Assembly (NCBI RefSeq): GCF_001660705.2
Contig: NZ_LYBV02000009.1
Span: 62,001 to 126,000 of the forward strand
Direction: 5' to 3'
Length of the DNA stretch: 64,000 bases
Source: Saccharicrinis aurantiacus
Lineage (GTDB): Bacteria > Bacteroidota > Bacteroidia > Bacteroidales > Marinilabiliaceae
The position numbers and the translations under genes are program-made. This document shows positions 51,762-60,538 of the stretch, in pieces. The notes beneath the pieces were generated by a model. The model made no database searches. It was not told the DNA's origin and saw nothing but the letters and a program-made list of their open reading frames with translations. Positions within the stretch are counted from its first letter, which is position 1, and every line of letters starts with the position of its first letter.

Positions 51762-54548
51762 TTATCGCTTTATAAATTTCTTCACAACAGAATTACTATC
51801 CCCACCTTCAAATTTAATAAGGTAAATGCCCGATGGTAATTCACTTAAGTTTTCGGTGTGTATATTATTGTCGATTATAAACTGTTTAATTACACTACCC
51901 GATAAGTTATAAATAAGTGCCTTATTGGCTGGTTGATTACTGAAATTTATAGTCAGAGAACTTTCAACTAGTGTTGGACTTATGCTTACATTCTGAATGG
52001 GCTCTAATTCATCAGTACTGGTGTCAATACCAAATCCGATTAGCTTTTTCTCAGTAAACATGATGAATTTCCCTGGAGATAATTCAAACTCTTGGTTAAG
52101 ATCAGTAATTTCTATTTCATCACCTCTAAAGTGACGGTACCAAATACCAGTACTACTAAAGCTAGGAGATACAGAGGCTGTTGTTGTTCCAAAATTACCC
52201 ACTAAGCGTACGTCTGAACCATTATAGTTTAACTCAATTTGTTTAATAGCATCACTAACATCCAAACTGTAATCATCAGTTGAAAATACAGGCTCTTCTT
52301 TTTTTAACGTAGCCATTTGAGCATATACTTTATAAAGATTCATTCGATCTGTATCTTCGGCATAATCCCACTTAATGGGTTTACGGCCAGTTCTACACCC
52401 TTCATCTATACTGCCATCAGTACAAGTATTAATGCTATAATCATATCCGAGCTCACCAAATTGCCAAATCATATTAGGACCAGGTACTGAGAATATAAAT
52501 GCCGCAGCAGCTTTTGAGCGTTCTAGTCCGGTTGACAGATCTTTAACATTATAATCACCTGAAGAAGCGCCATACTCTTGCGCCTTATACATAATACGTT
52601 CTTCATCATGACTCTCAATGTAATTGATAATATGTGGACTATCCCAACCTCTTTTTTGGTAAGATGCCCATGAGAAATCTGATTTTCCATTTTCATTATA
52701 GCCCATTACTGCCTCAGCCATGTTGTGGTTATGATTTCCCCACATTAAGATCCCGTAATCGGCGAGCTCTTTTTCTTCATCATTGTCAGATAAGTGTTCA
52801 AAGGAAATAATAGCATCGCTTTTTCGCTTTCTAATCTCATCAGTCATTCGCTTTAAAATGGCAATACGAGAAGCGTCGTATGCACTTGCCCAATCACCAA
52901 CAGGATAGCTCGTATTAGTAAAACCTTTTGTAAAATCGAAACGATAACCATCAATCTTAAATTCGCTAATCCAGTAGGAACAGATACTATCTACCAATTC
53001 TTTAGTATCTACACTTTCGTGATTAAAATCGTAACCCCATTGTGCGGCAGGTTCTGCCATATTGTGTTCTGTATTATACCAAGGGTTATTAGCAGAAGGC
53101 TTGTTCTCATCATTTAAGTACATACGCGCAAATGGCGATTGACCAAAGGAGTGATTGAGTACATGATCCATGATTACTGAAATGCCATTCTCGTGGCAGG
53201 CATCAATAAATGCTTTATAATCGTTGGCTGTGCCGTAGGCCTTATCTGTAGCAAAATAGAAGGATGGATTATATCCCCAGCTATCGTTACCTTCAAACTC
53301 ATTAAAAGGCATTAACTCAATGGCGTTAATCCCTAAATCAACAAAATAATCCATTTTAGCAGTAACTGCTTTAATGGTGCCTTCTTCTGTAAAGTCACGA
53401 ATGTGTAATTCGTAAATTACCAATTGCTCTGGATCAGGGTTGGTGTGCGATGCCACTTTCCAAGTATATTCATCCTCATTAATTGTAAATAATGAAGCTA
53501 CGTGTTCTGTTTTATCAGATGGATATTCTTTTAATCCAGGATAAACGGAATCATCAATCCACTTATCATCTGGATCTAATGTTTTTGTAGTGTACGGATC
53601 AGCAATGCGTATTTCGCCATCAATATAAAACTGAAAAGCATACTCTGTATCTGCAACTAAACCATCAAGAGTCAACCAGAAGTCATCGCCATCCTTTTTC
53701 ATCATATATTCATTGGATGGCGTCCAATCGTTGAACTCACCAATTACATGTACAAACTCCTTCTCTGGAGCAAATAATACAAAGGTGACGCTTGAATCGT
53801 CTACTTTATTAACACCACGTCGAAGGTTAGATGGCATCGTCTCTTCAATAACATCTTCTCTCACATAAAAAGTTTGTGACTTCTCCAACGTTGTAGTCCC
53901 ATCCGAAGACTGAGCCTTTAGGGTGTATGTACCGGGAACACCTGCTGTTTCAGTAATATCAAGAGTAGAAGTACTACTACTGCCTGCCTCGTTATTATTA
54001 ACAAAAGCTTTTATACTAGTTGAATTTTCTGAAGTTATTTGGATACTTATGGCATCTCCTTCTTCAAAAATAGCACTTGGTGCTGGGCTTATTATATCTA
54101 AAGTTAGGTTTAGAGTAGTGACATCAACAAATATATCACCACCAGTACTTGTTTTTCCTACTTTTGAACCATCAGCATTTCTAAAAACAAAAGCCATTTG
54201 CTTTATTTGTTCACCTTCTGGTACTCCATAATAAGCATTAATAGAAGTAGGCATTTCTAAAGTAAAAATATCATTCCCAATACTTGTTAACTTAGCCTTT
54301 TCAGTATTCTCTGTCCACTCAGCAATAACATATTTCCAATCGCTGCCATCGCTGCTTTTATCTGTAATAACTCCTGTGTGTGCATATACATCGCCTGTAT
54401 AACCTTTTAACTCAGCATTACCCTCAGCAGCATTAAAAGTTATGGTTACAGGTTTGTTATCAACAGGCGGATTTGGGTTTGTTGTTACTTGAGCTGCTAA
54501 GAGCAAACCCATGCACAAAAAACTAATTAAAGTATATATTCTATTCAT
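51762..54548 (-). CDS. GH13 alpha-amylase with N-terminal beta domains and T9SS sorting domain
   Basis: 928 residues. Signal peptide, then a starch-binding-like N-terminal region (about 20-130), an Ig-like domain (about 145-235), a CBM48/E-set domain ('VTFVLFAPEKEFVHVIGEFNDW', about 250-340) and a GH13 barrel. All four GH13 regions are there: VIMDHVLNHS, GYRFDFTKG (nucleophile Asp), IISFEHLS (acid Glu) and YIESHDEER. The last ~85 residues form a type IX sorting domain ('NVSISPTLVESSLTINFSNQ...IKQFIIDN...LPSGIYLIKFEGG'). It is likely a cell-surface or secreted starch-degrading enzyme of this sus locus. Confidence 0.9.
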   Translation of the reverse strand: MNRIYTLISFLCMGLLLAAQVTTNPNPPVDNKPVTITFNAAEGNAELKGYTGDVYAHTGVITDKSSDGSDWKYVIAEWTENTEKAKLTSIGNDIFTLEMPTSINAYYGVPEGEQIKQMAFVFRNADGSKVGKTSTGGDIFVDVTTLNLTLDIISPAPSAIFEEGDAISIQITSENSTSIKAFVNNNEAGSSSTSTLDITETAGVPGTYTLKAQSSDGTTTLEKSQTFYVREDVIEETMPSNLRRGVNKVDDSSVTFVLFAPEKEFVHVIGEFNDWTPSNEYMMKKDGDDFWLTLDGLVADTEYAFQFYIDGEIRIADPYTTKTLDPDDKWIDDSVYPGLKEYPSDKTEHVASLFTINEDEYTWKVASHTNPDPEQLVIYELHIRDFTEEGTIKAVTAKMDYFVDLGINAIELMPFNEFEGNDSWGYNPSFYFATDKAYGTANDYKAFIDACHENGISVIMDHVLNHSFGQSPFARMYLNDENKPSANNPWYNTEHNMAEPAAQWGYDFNHESVDTKELVDSICSYWISEFKIDGYRFDFTKGFTNTSYPVGDWASAYDASRIAILKRMTDEIRKRKSDAIISFEHLSDNDEEKELADYGILMWGNHNHNMAEAVMGYNENGKSDFSWASYQKRGWDSPHIINYIESHDEERIMYKAQEYGASSGDYNVKDLSTGLERSKAAAAFIFSVPGPNMIWQFGELGYDYSINTCTDGSIDEGCRTGRKPIKWDYAEDTDRMNLYKVYAQMATLKKEEPVFSTDDYSLDVSDAIKQIELNYNGSDVRLVGNFGTTTASVSPSFSSTGIWYRHFRGDEIEITDLNQEFELSPGKFIMFTEKKLIGFGIDTSTDELEPIQNVSISPTLVESSLTINFSNQPANKALIYNLSGSVIKQFIIDNNIHTENLSELPSGIYLIKFEGGDSNSVVKKFIKR

Positions 54549-54568
54549 CTATCTTAAATTTATGTGAT

Positions 54569-54602
54569 TAAAACCCCACACTAAATTTTTATAGCATGGG
54601 GT
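54569..54602 (-). terminator. Weak terminator between the two amylase genes
   Basis: On the minus strand ACCCCA pairs with TGGGGT, with an inner GCTA/TAGT pairing, followed by TTTAAT. The gap between the genes is only ~60 bases, so partial read-through is likely. Confidence 0.5.
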
Positions 54603-54609
54603 ATCTACA

Positions 54610-56451
54610 TTAGTTAAGTATTAAAACTCTCCCTTTTAATGCCCCTAATTCTATTGTTGATGCTGAAATTATTTCTTGTGTTAATGCATCGGTATAAGTA
54701 CCTTTTGGCAATTGAAATACTTCAGAAGAAGTTCCTGCGTTCATTACTGTTAATATAGTCTGGCTAGCATTACTTCTGGTATAAGCCAACAATTTACCTT
54801 CGGCCTTAATAAAGTTGATATCACCATCAATAAGCGCTGAGTTGCCGTTACGCAAAGCACACAATTGTTTGTAATAGTTATGCCACTCTGCATTAAATCC
54901 AACATTTGTATATTTAGGTTTGCCTTCTTTTATGTTATTCTGATTCTCAGGATCAAATGTAAACTCAGGCCACCAAAGTGGTTTTCTACAGTCAGGATCA
55001 TCAGCACCCCACATACCCATTTCATCGCCATTCCAAATTTGGGGTGCGCCAATATTAGTGAACTGGTGCATTAAATATAGTTTAACGCGCTCATATGTTT
55101 CTGCTTCAGGCTTACCCGCTTTGTAATTGGGATCGTCGTTTAAGTTTGCTTTGTACTTGTATTTATCCCTATTATTAAACGAGCTTAATAAGCGTGGCGT
55201 ATCGTGCGTAGCATTCACATTCATCATGCCATATCTAAAAGGTTCTTCTAGCCTGTTCCACTGCAGATTTAGGCTATCCACCAAGTTGGCAGCGTCAATT
55301 TCATAATCAGTGTCAGCAAAAAAGTAACGAGCAGGGCGATAAACGTGATAGAACATAACTGCATCAAAAATATCACCACTGGTATAGGGTACAGGATCCA
55401 TAAATTCATCAGGCCAAACCTTCCACCAAATTTCACCCACTAAGTAGGCCTCGGGGTTTATACTTTTTACATGAGTACGGTAATCGCGCCAAAATCCGAG
55501 GGGCACGTGGTCGGCTACATCTAAACGGTAGCCATCAATACCCTTGCTCACATCACCATTTGGTGCTAACCAGCGTTCGCTGACATCAAATACATGTTGT
55601 TTTGCACCTGGGTTTAAATCACCTTCAAAAGGAATACCTGCTTTGTGCGCACCATGTGTATTAACTTTCTTAAGTTCTGGTAGGCTATTTAGTCCTAACC
55701 ACCCTGAGTAAGAAAATTCATCTTCTTCGGTATTGGGATCATCAAAACTTTCTACAGCATACCAATCTTTGTATTTTGATTGCTCTTGATTTTTTAGAAG
55801 GTCTTTCCATGCCCAAAATTCTACTCCTGTATGATTCCATGAGTAATCGAGTACCACTCGCATACCTCTTTTATGCGCCTCGTCTACTACTTTTAGAAAC
55901 ATCTTATCGGCAGCAGTCCATTTCCACGTAGATGGATCTCCTGGATCTTCCGATGTTATAATAGCCATGTCTCCCTCAGGGTCGGGACCAAAAGTTACAT
56001 CAATGTGATGGTAGTTACGTGCATCGTATTTATGCAGTGAAGGCGCATCATTTAAGGGGTTAAAATAAAGAGCGGTAATGCCCAAATCTTGTAAATAATC
56101 TAACTTATCTAGCACCCCTTGTAAATCGCCACCGTATCGGCGCAATTGCAAATTGCTATAGAAGTTCTGATTGGTTTCTTGTGCCCAATCTTCTTTGGCA
56201 AACCAATCGGTTGTCCATGGTGTAACTGACCAATCGCTTGGCGTTTCAATAAAGTTAGACTTATCATAAATGGTTTCTGGTGTAGGGTCATTTGTAGGGT
56301 CGCCATTATTAAAACGCTCTACAAAAATCTGATACCAAATTACGGATTTCGCCCATTCGGGAGGGGTACTAGGTATTTCAATAGCTTCTTGCTTTGGTTT
56401 GTTTTGGCAAGATATTAATGCCAATAATACTAAAAAAGATATATAACGCAT
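54610..56451 (-). CDS. GH13 amylase/neopullulanase-like lipoprotein
   Basis: 613 residues from the ATG at 56451; this start gives a clean lipoprotein signal (MRYISFLVLLALISCQN, lipid on Cys15), whereas the ATG-like start 39 bases further upstream (56490) lies inside the terminator hairpin. GH13 regions: VVLDYSWNHTG, GYRLDVADHV (nucleophile Asp), VGEIWWKVW (acid Glu) and NATHDTPRLL. The sequence resembles cyclomaltodextrinase/neopullulanase-type enzymes. As a lipoprotein in a sus locus it may sit on the outer membrane like SusG or act in the periplasm like SusA. Confidence 0.9.
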   Translation of the reverse strand: MRYISFLVLLALISCQNKPKQEAIEIPSTPPEWAKSVIWYQIFVERFNNGDPTNDPTPETIYDKSNFIETPSDWSVTPWTTDWFAKEDWAQETNQNFYSNLQLRRYGGDLQGVLDKLDYLQDLGITALYFNPLNDAPSLHKYDARNYHHIDVTFGPDPEGDMAIITSEDPGDPSTWKWTAADKMFLKVVDEAHKRGMRVVLDYSWNHTGVEFWAWKDLLKNQEQSKYKDWYAVESFDDPNTEEDEFSYSGWLGLNSLPELKKVNTHGAHKAGIPFEGDLNPGAKQHVFDVSERWLAPNGDVSKGIDGYRLDVADHVPLGFWRDYRTHVKSINPEAYLVGEIWWKVWPDEFMDPVPYTSGDIFDAVMFYHVYRPARYFFADTDYEIDAANLVDSLNLQWNRLEEPFRYGMMNVNATHDTPRLLSSFNNRDKYKYKANLNDDPNYKAGKPEAETYERVKLYLMHQFTNIGAPQIWNGDEMGMWGADDPDCRKPLWWPEFTFDPENQNNIKEGKPKYTNVGFNAEWHNYYKQLCALRNGNSALIDGDINFIKAEGKLLAYTRSNASQTILTVMNAGTSSEVFQLPKGTYTDALTQEIISASTIELGALKGRVLILN

Positions 56452-56472
56452 GATAAAAACTTTTGTGAATAA

Positions 56473-56502
56473 ACAAAAAAAGGCTGCCACTTGGGCAGCC
56501 TT
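56473..56502 (-). terminator. Strong intrinsic terminator between susF-like and amylase genes
   Basis: On the minus strand AAGGCTGCC pairs with GGCAGCCTT around CAAGT and is followed by seven T. It lies 26 bases behind the SusE/F gene and 21 bases ahead of the amylase start, so transporter genes should be expressed more than the amylases. Confidence 0.85.
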
Positions 56503-56528
56503 AGATAATATACATTTACTTTAAATGC

Positions 56529-57848
56529 CTATTGCTTAACAATAGAATATGAGTAATTTCCACCTTGTGTAAGTACTAAACTAATAGAATATGTACCTGC
56601 TTCCTGAATTGATAAGTTATCCCCACCAGGAATAGGTTCTCCTGTTAAACCAGTACCACCATAATTTACAGACCAATCATCCGTGCCTCTAAATTTCATG
56701 GAACCTACCGTTAAATCAGCTTCCATGGTAAAGGTATTTGTTGTTGCATCGAAAGTTGTAAAGTTTGTTTGTGCATCCCATCCACCTGAGGTTGCATCAC
56801 CAATGATACCCCAAGTTGTTGACGTAGCAGTCCATTTCTGAGTAGATAAATCTACTTGCATTAAATAAAAACCAGCATCAGGGATTAGTACATTTGTTTC
56901 ACCTTCAGAAATAATATTACCCGGGTTATTGGGGTCATCACCAAAGTCATTATCCCAAGAACCTAATTGTGGCAACCATTTACATGCACTATTTTCTGGG
57001 AAATCTTGATAAACTTCGTATGTGCCATCAAAGAAGTTTTTATGAGCTCCTGCTGTTGCATTATCCCATCCATTATGACTTCCTACTAAGTATATATTAT
57101 TTGGGAAATTAGACTGTTCCATAGTATAAGTCATATTCTCAAGATCCAATGAGAATTTATAAACTGCCGCTTCTGTGGCTATTTTCTCTCCATCAGCAAC
57201 TAGCTTGCCTGTCATTGTTCCATCATCACCTAAAACAGTTTGTCGATACGAGTTATCTTTAAACACATACTCTCCTTCTTCAACTAACATTGTAGATTCC
57301 CAAAGACTTGTAGCTTCATTTAACACTAATGGTCGGAACATTGCCTCTCCTGCAGTAGTGCCATAAATCCCCCAAACAATGATTTCATCTTCATATATAT
57401 ACCTATTAACAAGGAAATTTACAGGTATTGAATAAACGATTTTATCATTTCCTGTAGCCTTAACACGCGCTTGTAAACCTGTAGCAACACCTGCTACGAC
57501 TTCAAGTTCACGACAGATTTGATTCATCTCACCTATCGTGATTTTGATGGCATTTAGTTCTGTCGTATCTACAACTATGGGATTTGAAAAATCTCCCGTT
57601 GCAAGGTCTAACTCCAAAGAATACATTGGTGTTACATCCTCTGCAAAGTATGCATCTTCCCAAATAAAGGTTTCAAATGCACCTTCTTCATTTTCTGGGA
57701 TTAATGTATATGAACTAGACCCGTTCGGATTTAGGAACATTGGCGCTGTTTCCGTCATTGGAATTCTTGTTATTCCATCCTTATCTTCACAAGACGAAAA
57801 GACTAAGACTAAAGCCAATAAACTATATAATATATTTATTTTCTTCAT
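56529..57848 (-). CDS. SusF/SusE-family starch-binding outer-membrane lipoprotein
   Basis: 439 residues from the ATG at 57848, which gives a lipoprotein signal (ILYSLLALVLVFSSCEDK); the longer frame to 57902 adds 18 residues without signal character. An N-terminal SusE-type domain ('FLNPNGSSSYTLIPENEEGAFETFIWEDA') is followed by three CBM-like beta domains (about 145-240, 240-335 and 345-439, with 'IYLVGSHNGWDNATAG' and 'WGIIGDATSGGWDAQ'). Such proteins hold starch at the cell surface. Last gene before the terminator. Confidence 0.87.
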   Translation of the reverse strand: MKKINILYSLLALVLVFSSCEDKDGITRIPMTETAPMFLNPNGSSSYTLIPENEEGAFETFIWEDAYFAEDVTPMYSLELDLATGDFSNPIVVDTTELNAIKITIGEMNQICRELEVVAGVATGLQARVKATGNDKIVYSIPVNFLVNRYIYEDEIIVWGIYGTTAGEAMFRPLVLNEATSLWESTMLVEEGEYVFKDNSYRQTVLGDDGTMTGKLVADGEKIATEAAVYKFSLDLENMTYTMEQSNFPNNIYLVGSHNGWDNATAGAHKNFFDGTYEVYQDFPENSACKWLPQLGSWDNDFGDDPNNPGNIISEGETNVLIPDAGFYLMQVDLSTQKWTATSTTWGIIGDATSGGWDAQTNFTTFDATTNTFTMEADLTVGSMKFRGTDDWSVNYGGTGLTGEPIPGGDNLSIQEAGTYSISLVLTQGGNYSYSIVKQ

Positions 57849-57908
57849 AAAATTATGTTTTAATAAAAAGTTACAAACCTGGTGAGGACTTCTCCTCACC
57901 ATTTAGAA

Positions 57909-58736
57909 TTACTGTTTAGTAAACTTCACTGTTTTATTAACTGCGTTAAATAAGATTTCGTAATCACCAGCTTCAGTTGGTGCGAAATTAGTTTCATCAT
58001 ATTGATTAACTTCTGGAACAATTAGACCACTTGGCACAGATTCAACTACCTCCATGTCTGTATAAAACCATTGAACTGGATTCCAATCTGTATTCTGCCC
58101 TAAGAACCTAAAAGAAAAAGCATAACCATCATCATCAACACCGGTAATTAAAGAAATGGTTCCTTGATATTCTTCTGCAGATATTGCCTCGAGGGGTAAT
58201 CCATCTGCAGGAACCCAATCAGCTGAACAAGCATTACCTACAACATAGATAGGTGGCACTACAGCATCATATGGAGTAACTGTTAAAACAATAGTATCAC
58301 TATACATTGTTGCTACATCAGGATTAGAAGAGTCAGCTCTAACACGAATCTTTACCTTGGTTTGTTCTTCGGGTGTTTTATCTAATCCTGTTGGTCCTAA
58401 TAATAAGTTAAATGCTTTGTTGCTAATAGTCTGATATAATAATGTAACAGGCTCTTGCATATCAACCTTGTTATCAAAAGAATCATCAGACTCACTAGCT
58501 ACTTCAACTGTATAATTAGTAACTACTGATTCGCTATACTTCGCCTCGCTGTATATAAAAGTTTCGAACGGACTATTTTCATTCTCTTCAGTTAGCACAT
58601 AATTTAACGAGCCGTCAGGGGATTGTAAAACTGGCGCTTCCTCAGCTTTTAATGCAGGCTTTTCAGTTACTTCAGCACAACTCGAAAGGAATGCTAAAGT
58701 AAAAAGTAGAATATATATATAATTTAATTTCTTCAT
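57909..58736 (-). CDS. SusE-domain outer-membrane lipoprotein
   Basis: 275 residues. Lipoprotein signal (LLFTLAFLSSCAEV), SusE-type N-terminal domain ('VLQSPDGSLNYVLTEENENSPFETFIYSEAKYS') and one C-terminal binding domain ('IYVVGNACSADWVPADGLPLE'). Shorter than Bacteroides SusE (about 390 residues) by one binding domain. It lies 13 bases behind susD and about 60 bases ahead of the next SusE/F-like gene, with which it shares the N-terminal domain. Confidence 0.85.
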   Translation of the reverse strand: MKKLNYIYILLFTLAFLSSCAEVTEKPALKAEEAPVLQSPDGSLNYVLTEENENSPFETFIYSEAKYSESVVTNYTVEVASESDDSFDNKVDMQEPVTLLYQTISNKAFNLLLGPTGLDKTPEEQTKVKIRVRADSSNPDVATMYSDTIVLTVTPYDAVVPPIYVVGNACSADWVPADGLPLEAISAEEYQGTISLITGVDDDGYAFSFRFLGQNTDWNPVQWFYTDMEVVESVPSGLIVPEVNQYDETNFAPTEAGDYEILFNAVNKTVKFTKQ

Positions 58737-58749
58737 AATTGTATGTGTT

Positions 58750-60507
58750 TTAATAACCAGGGTTTTGAACTAATTTAGTATTGGCACCGATGTCTTTTGC
58801 TGGGATAGCAAATAACCTTTTTGTGGTGCTTACAGCAGCTCCGTTTGAAACACCACCTTTCCACGACCATAAGTAGTCATTAGTAGTATACTTACTGAAA
58901 CGAATTAAATCAGACCTACGAGTACCCTCCCAGAATAACTCTCTACCGCGCTCATCGATAATAAAATCTTTGGTTAAATTACTCAGTGTAATATTGCCAC
59001 TAGTATCACCAAAAGCTCTTTCACGAAGTTGATTAATGTAGTTCACTGCTGTATTGGCATCACCACCACCACCATTAATATTGGCTTCGGCATACATTAA
59101 GTAAGCATCAGCTAATCTAAAAAGAGGGAAGTCTGTTGTTACAAAATCTTGGTTAGCAGGATTAGCACCATCGCTATTGATATTTCTGAATTTCATAACA
59201 CCATAACCATCAGTGTAATTTGCAGGGTTCTCATTTTCTAGTAAGCCACCAGCTTCAACTTCTTTTTCTTCTCTAAAAGTAAATGAACCATCTTCATTTT
59301 CATCCCATATTTTCTCTGTGTAAGTAGCACTATTCCAAAGTGTACCTGCAAATCCCGAAATGACTGTATCTGTAAGAAGTGAATCATTTTTTTCGAAAGT
59401 ATAATAGCTATGCACTACTCTCTCTTCTGCAGTTCCTCTGTTATCACCAGTAGGGAATAGACCAACTAATTGAGGACGAGCTCTGTTACCTCCCCATCCG
59501 CCACTTAGACCTACTTCAGCAGGACTAATGCCTCCACCTGTAGCACTAAACGCTAAGAATGTAGTACCTCCGTAGGTTTGCATTTGGTCACCATCGTAAG
59601 GCACTGCAAAAATAAACCCTGAGGCAATATCTGCTTTGTTGTTATCGGCATAGAATAAGTGTTGGTAGTTTCCTGTGTATAAAGAATAGCCAGCAATTAC
59701 TTTGTTGGTTTCGGTGATTACCTTATCCCACATGGCTGTTCCTGTATATACTTCCGCATTTAGGTATAAACGTGCTTTTAAGAATGCTACTGCACCTTCA
59801 TCTACTCTTCCATATGCAGCTGTACCTACTGTTCCTATTTCACCTTCAATAGCGTCTAATTCCTCAATTAACCAGTTAAATAGGTCTTTACGCATAATTT
59901 GCTCCGGCAAATAAGTACCTAAGCCGTCTTCTTCTAAAACAAATGGCACGTTACCAAATAAATCAACTGCACAAGAATAAGCATATGCTCTTAAGAAACG
60001 TACTTCAGCACGTAAAACTTTCATTTTATCTTGTAAGTCTTCCTGACCTCGAGAAGCTAACATTTCATCAGTAGATTGACGAAGAAACTCGTTGGCCATT
60101 GAAACTTGGTGATATATTCTGTAATACAAACCTTCAATAAATGGATTTGCTGCAGAATATTGTAATTGGTTCAACTGAGAAATACCAAAATCACCCCATG
60201 CACAAATAGCCTCATCTGTTGTTAAAACCTGTGCATTCCAAAGATTACGTATAAATGAAGATGAACCTTCATCAATACCACCTACATCACCGTTACCTGC
60301 AGGACCTTCTTGCCCTGTTAATGCTAAAGCAGCATATATTTTAGCCACAACTTGGTTATATCCTTCTTCGGTAGTATAAACGGTTTCAGCTGTACTTTCA
60401 TTTGGATCAATTGGTAGCTGATCCAAATCGTTTACACAAGAGGTGAAGCTGAAAGCTCCCAATAGAACTATTGCTGCCCCCTTTTTTATTTTATCTATAT
60501 ATTTCAT
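58750..60507 (-). CDS. susD: SusD/RagB-family glycan-binding lipoprotein
   Basis: 585 residues. Lipoprotein signal (LLGAFSFTSCVNDLDQLP), TPR-like helices ('VLRAEVRFLRAYAYSCAVDLFGNVPFV'), and the C-terminal SusD signature ('FPLFRLADAYLMYAEANINGG', 'FIIDERGRELFWEGTRRSDLIRF'). It forms the lid over the SusC channel and captures maltodextrins. It follows susC by 31 bases. Confidence 0.94.
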   Translation of the reverse strand: MKYIDKIKKGAAIVLLGAFSFTSCVNDLDQLPIDPNESTAETVYTTEEGYNQVVAKIYAALALTGQEGPAGNGDVGGIDEGSSSFIRNLWNAQVLTTDEAICAWGDFGISQLNQLQYSAANPFIEGLYYRIYHQVSMANEFLRQSTDEMLASRGQEDLQDKMKVLRAEVRFLRAYAYSCAVDLFGNVPFVLEEDGLGTYLPEQIMRKDLFNWLIEELDAIEGEIGTVGTAAYGRVDEGAVAFLKARLYLNAEVYTGTAMWDKVITETNKVIAGYSLYTGNYQHLFYADNNKADIASGFIFAVPYDGDQMQTYGGTTFLAFSATGGGISPAEVGLSGGWGGNRARPQLVGLFPTGDNRGTAEERVVHSYYTFEKNDSLLTDTVISGFAGTLWNSATYTEKIWDENEDGSFTFREEKEVEAGGLLENENPANYTDGYGVMKFRNINSDGANPANQDFVTTDFPLFRLADAYLMYAEANINGGGGDANTAVNYINQLRERAFGDTSGNITLSNLTKDFIIDERGRELFWEGTRRSDLIRFSKYTTNDYLWSWKGGVSNGAAVSTTKRLFAIPAKDIGANTKLVQNPGY

Positions 60508-60538
60508 ATTAATTTCTTTTTTTGGTTGCTAACAACGA

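Noticed and set aside
57849-57902. N-terminal extension of the SusE/F-like protein (MVRRSPHQV...)
   Set aside because: The extension has no signal character; starting at 57848 gives a proper lipoprotein signal peptide.
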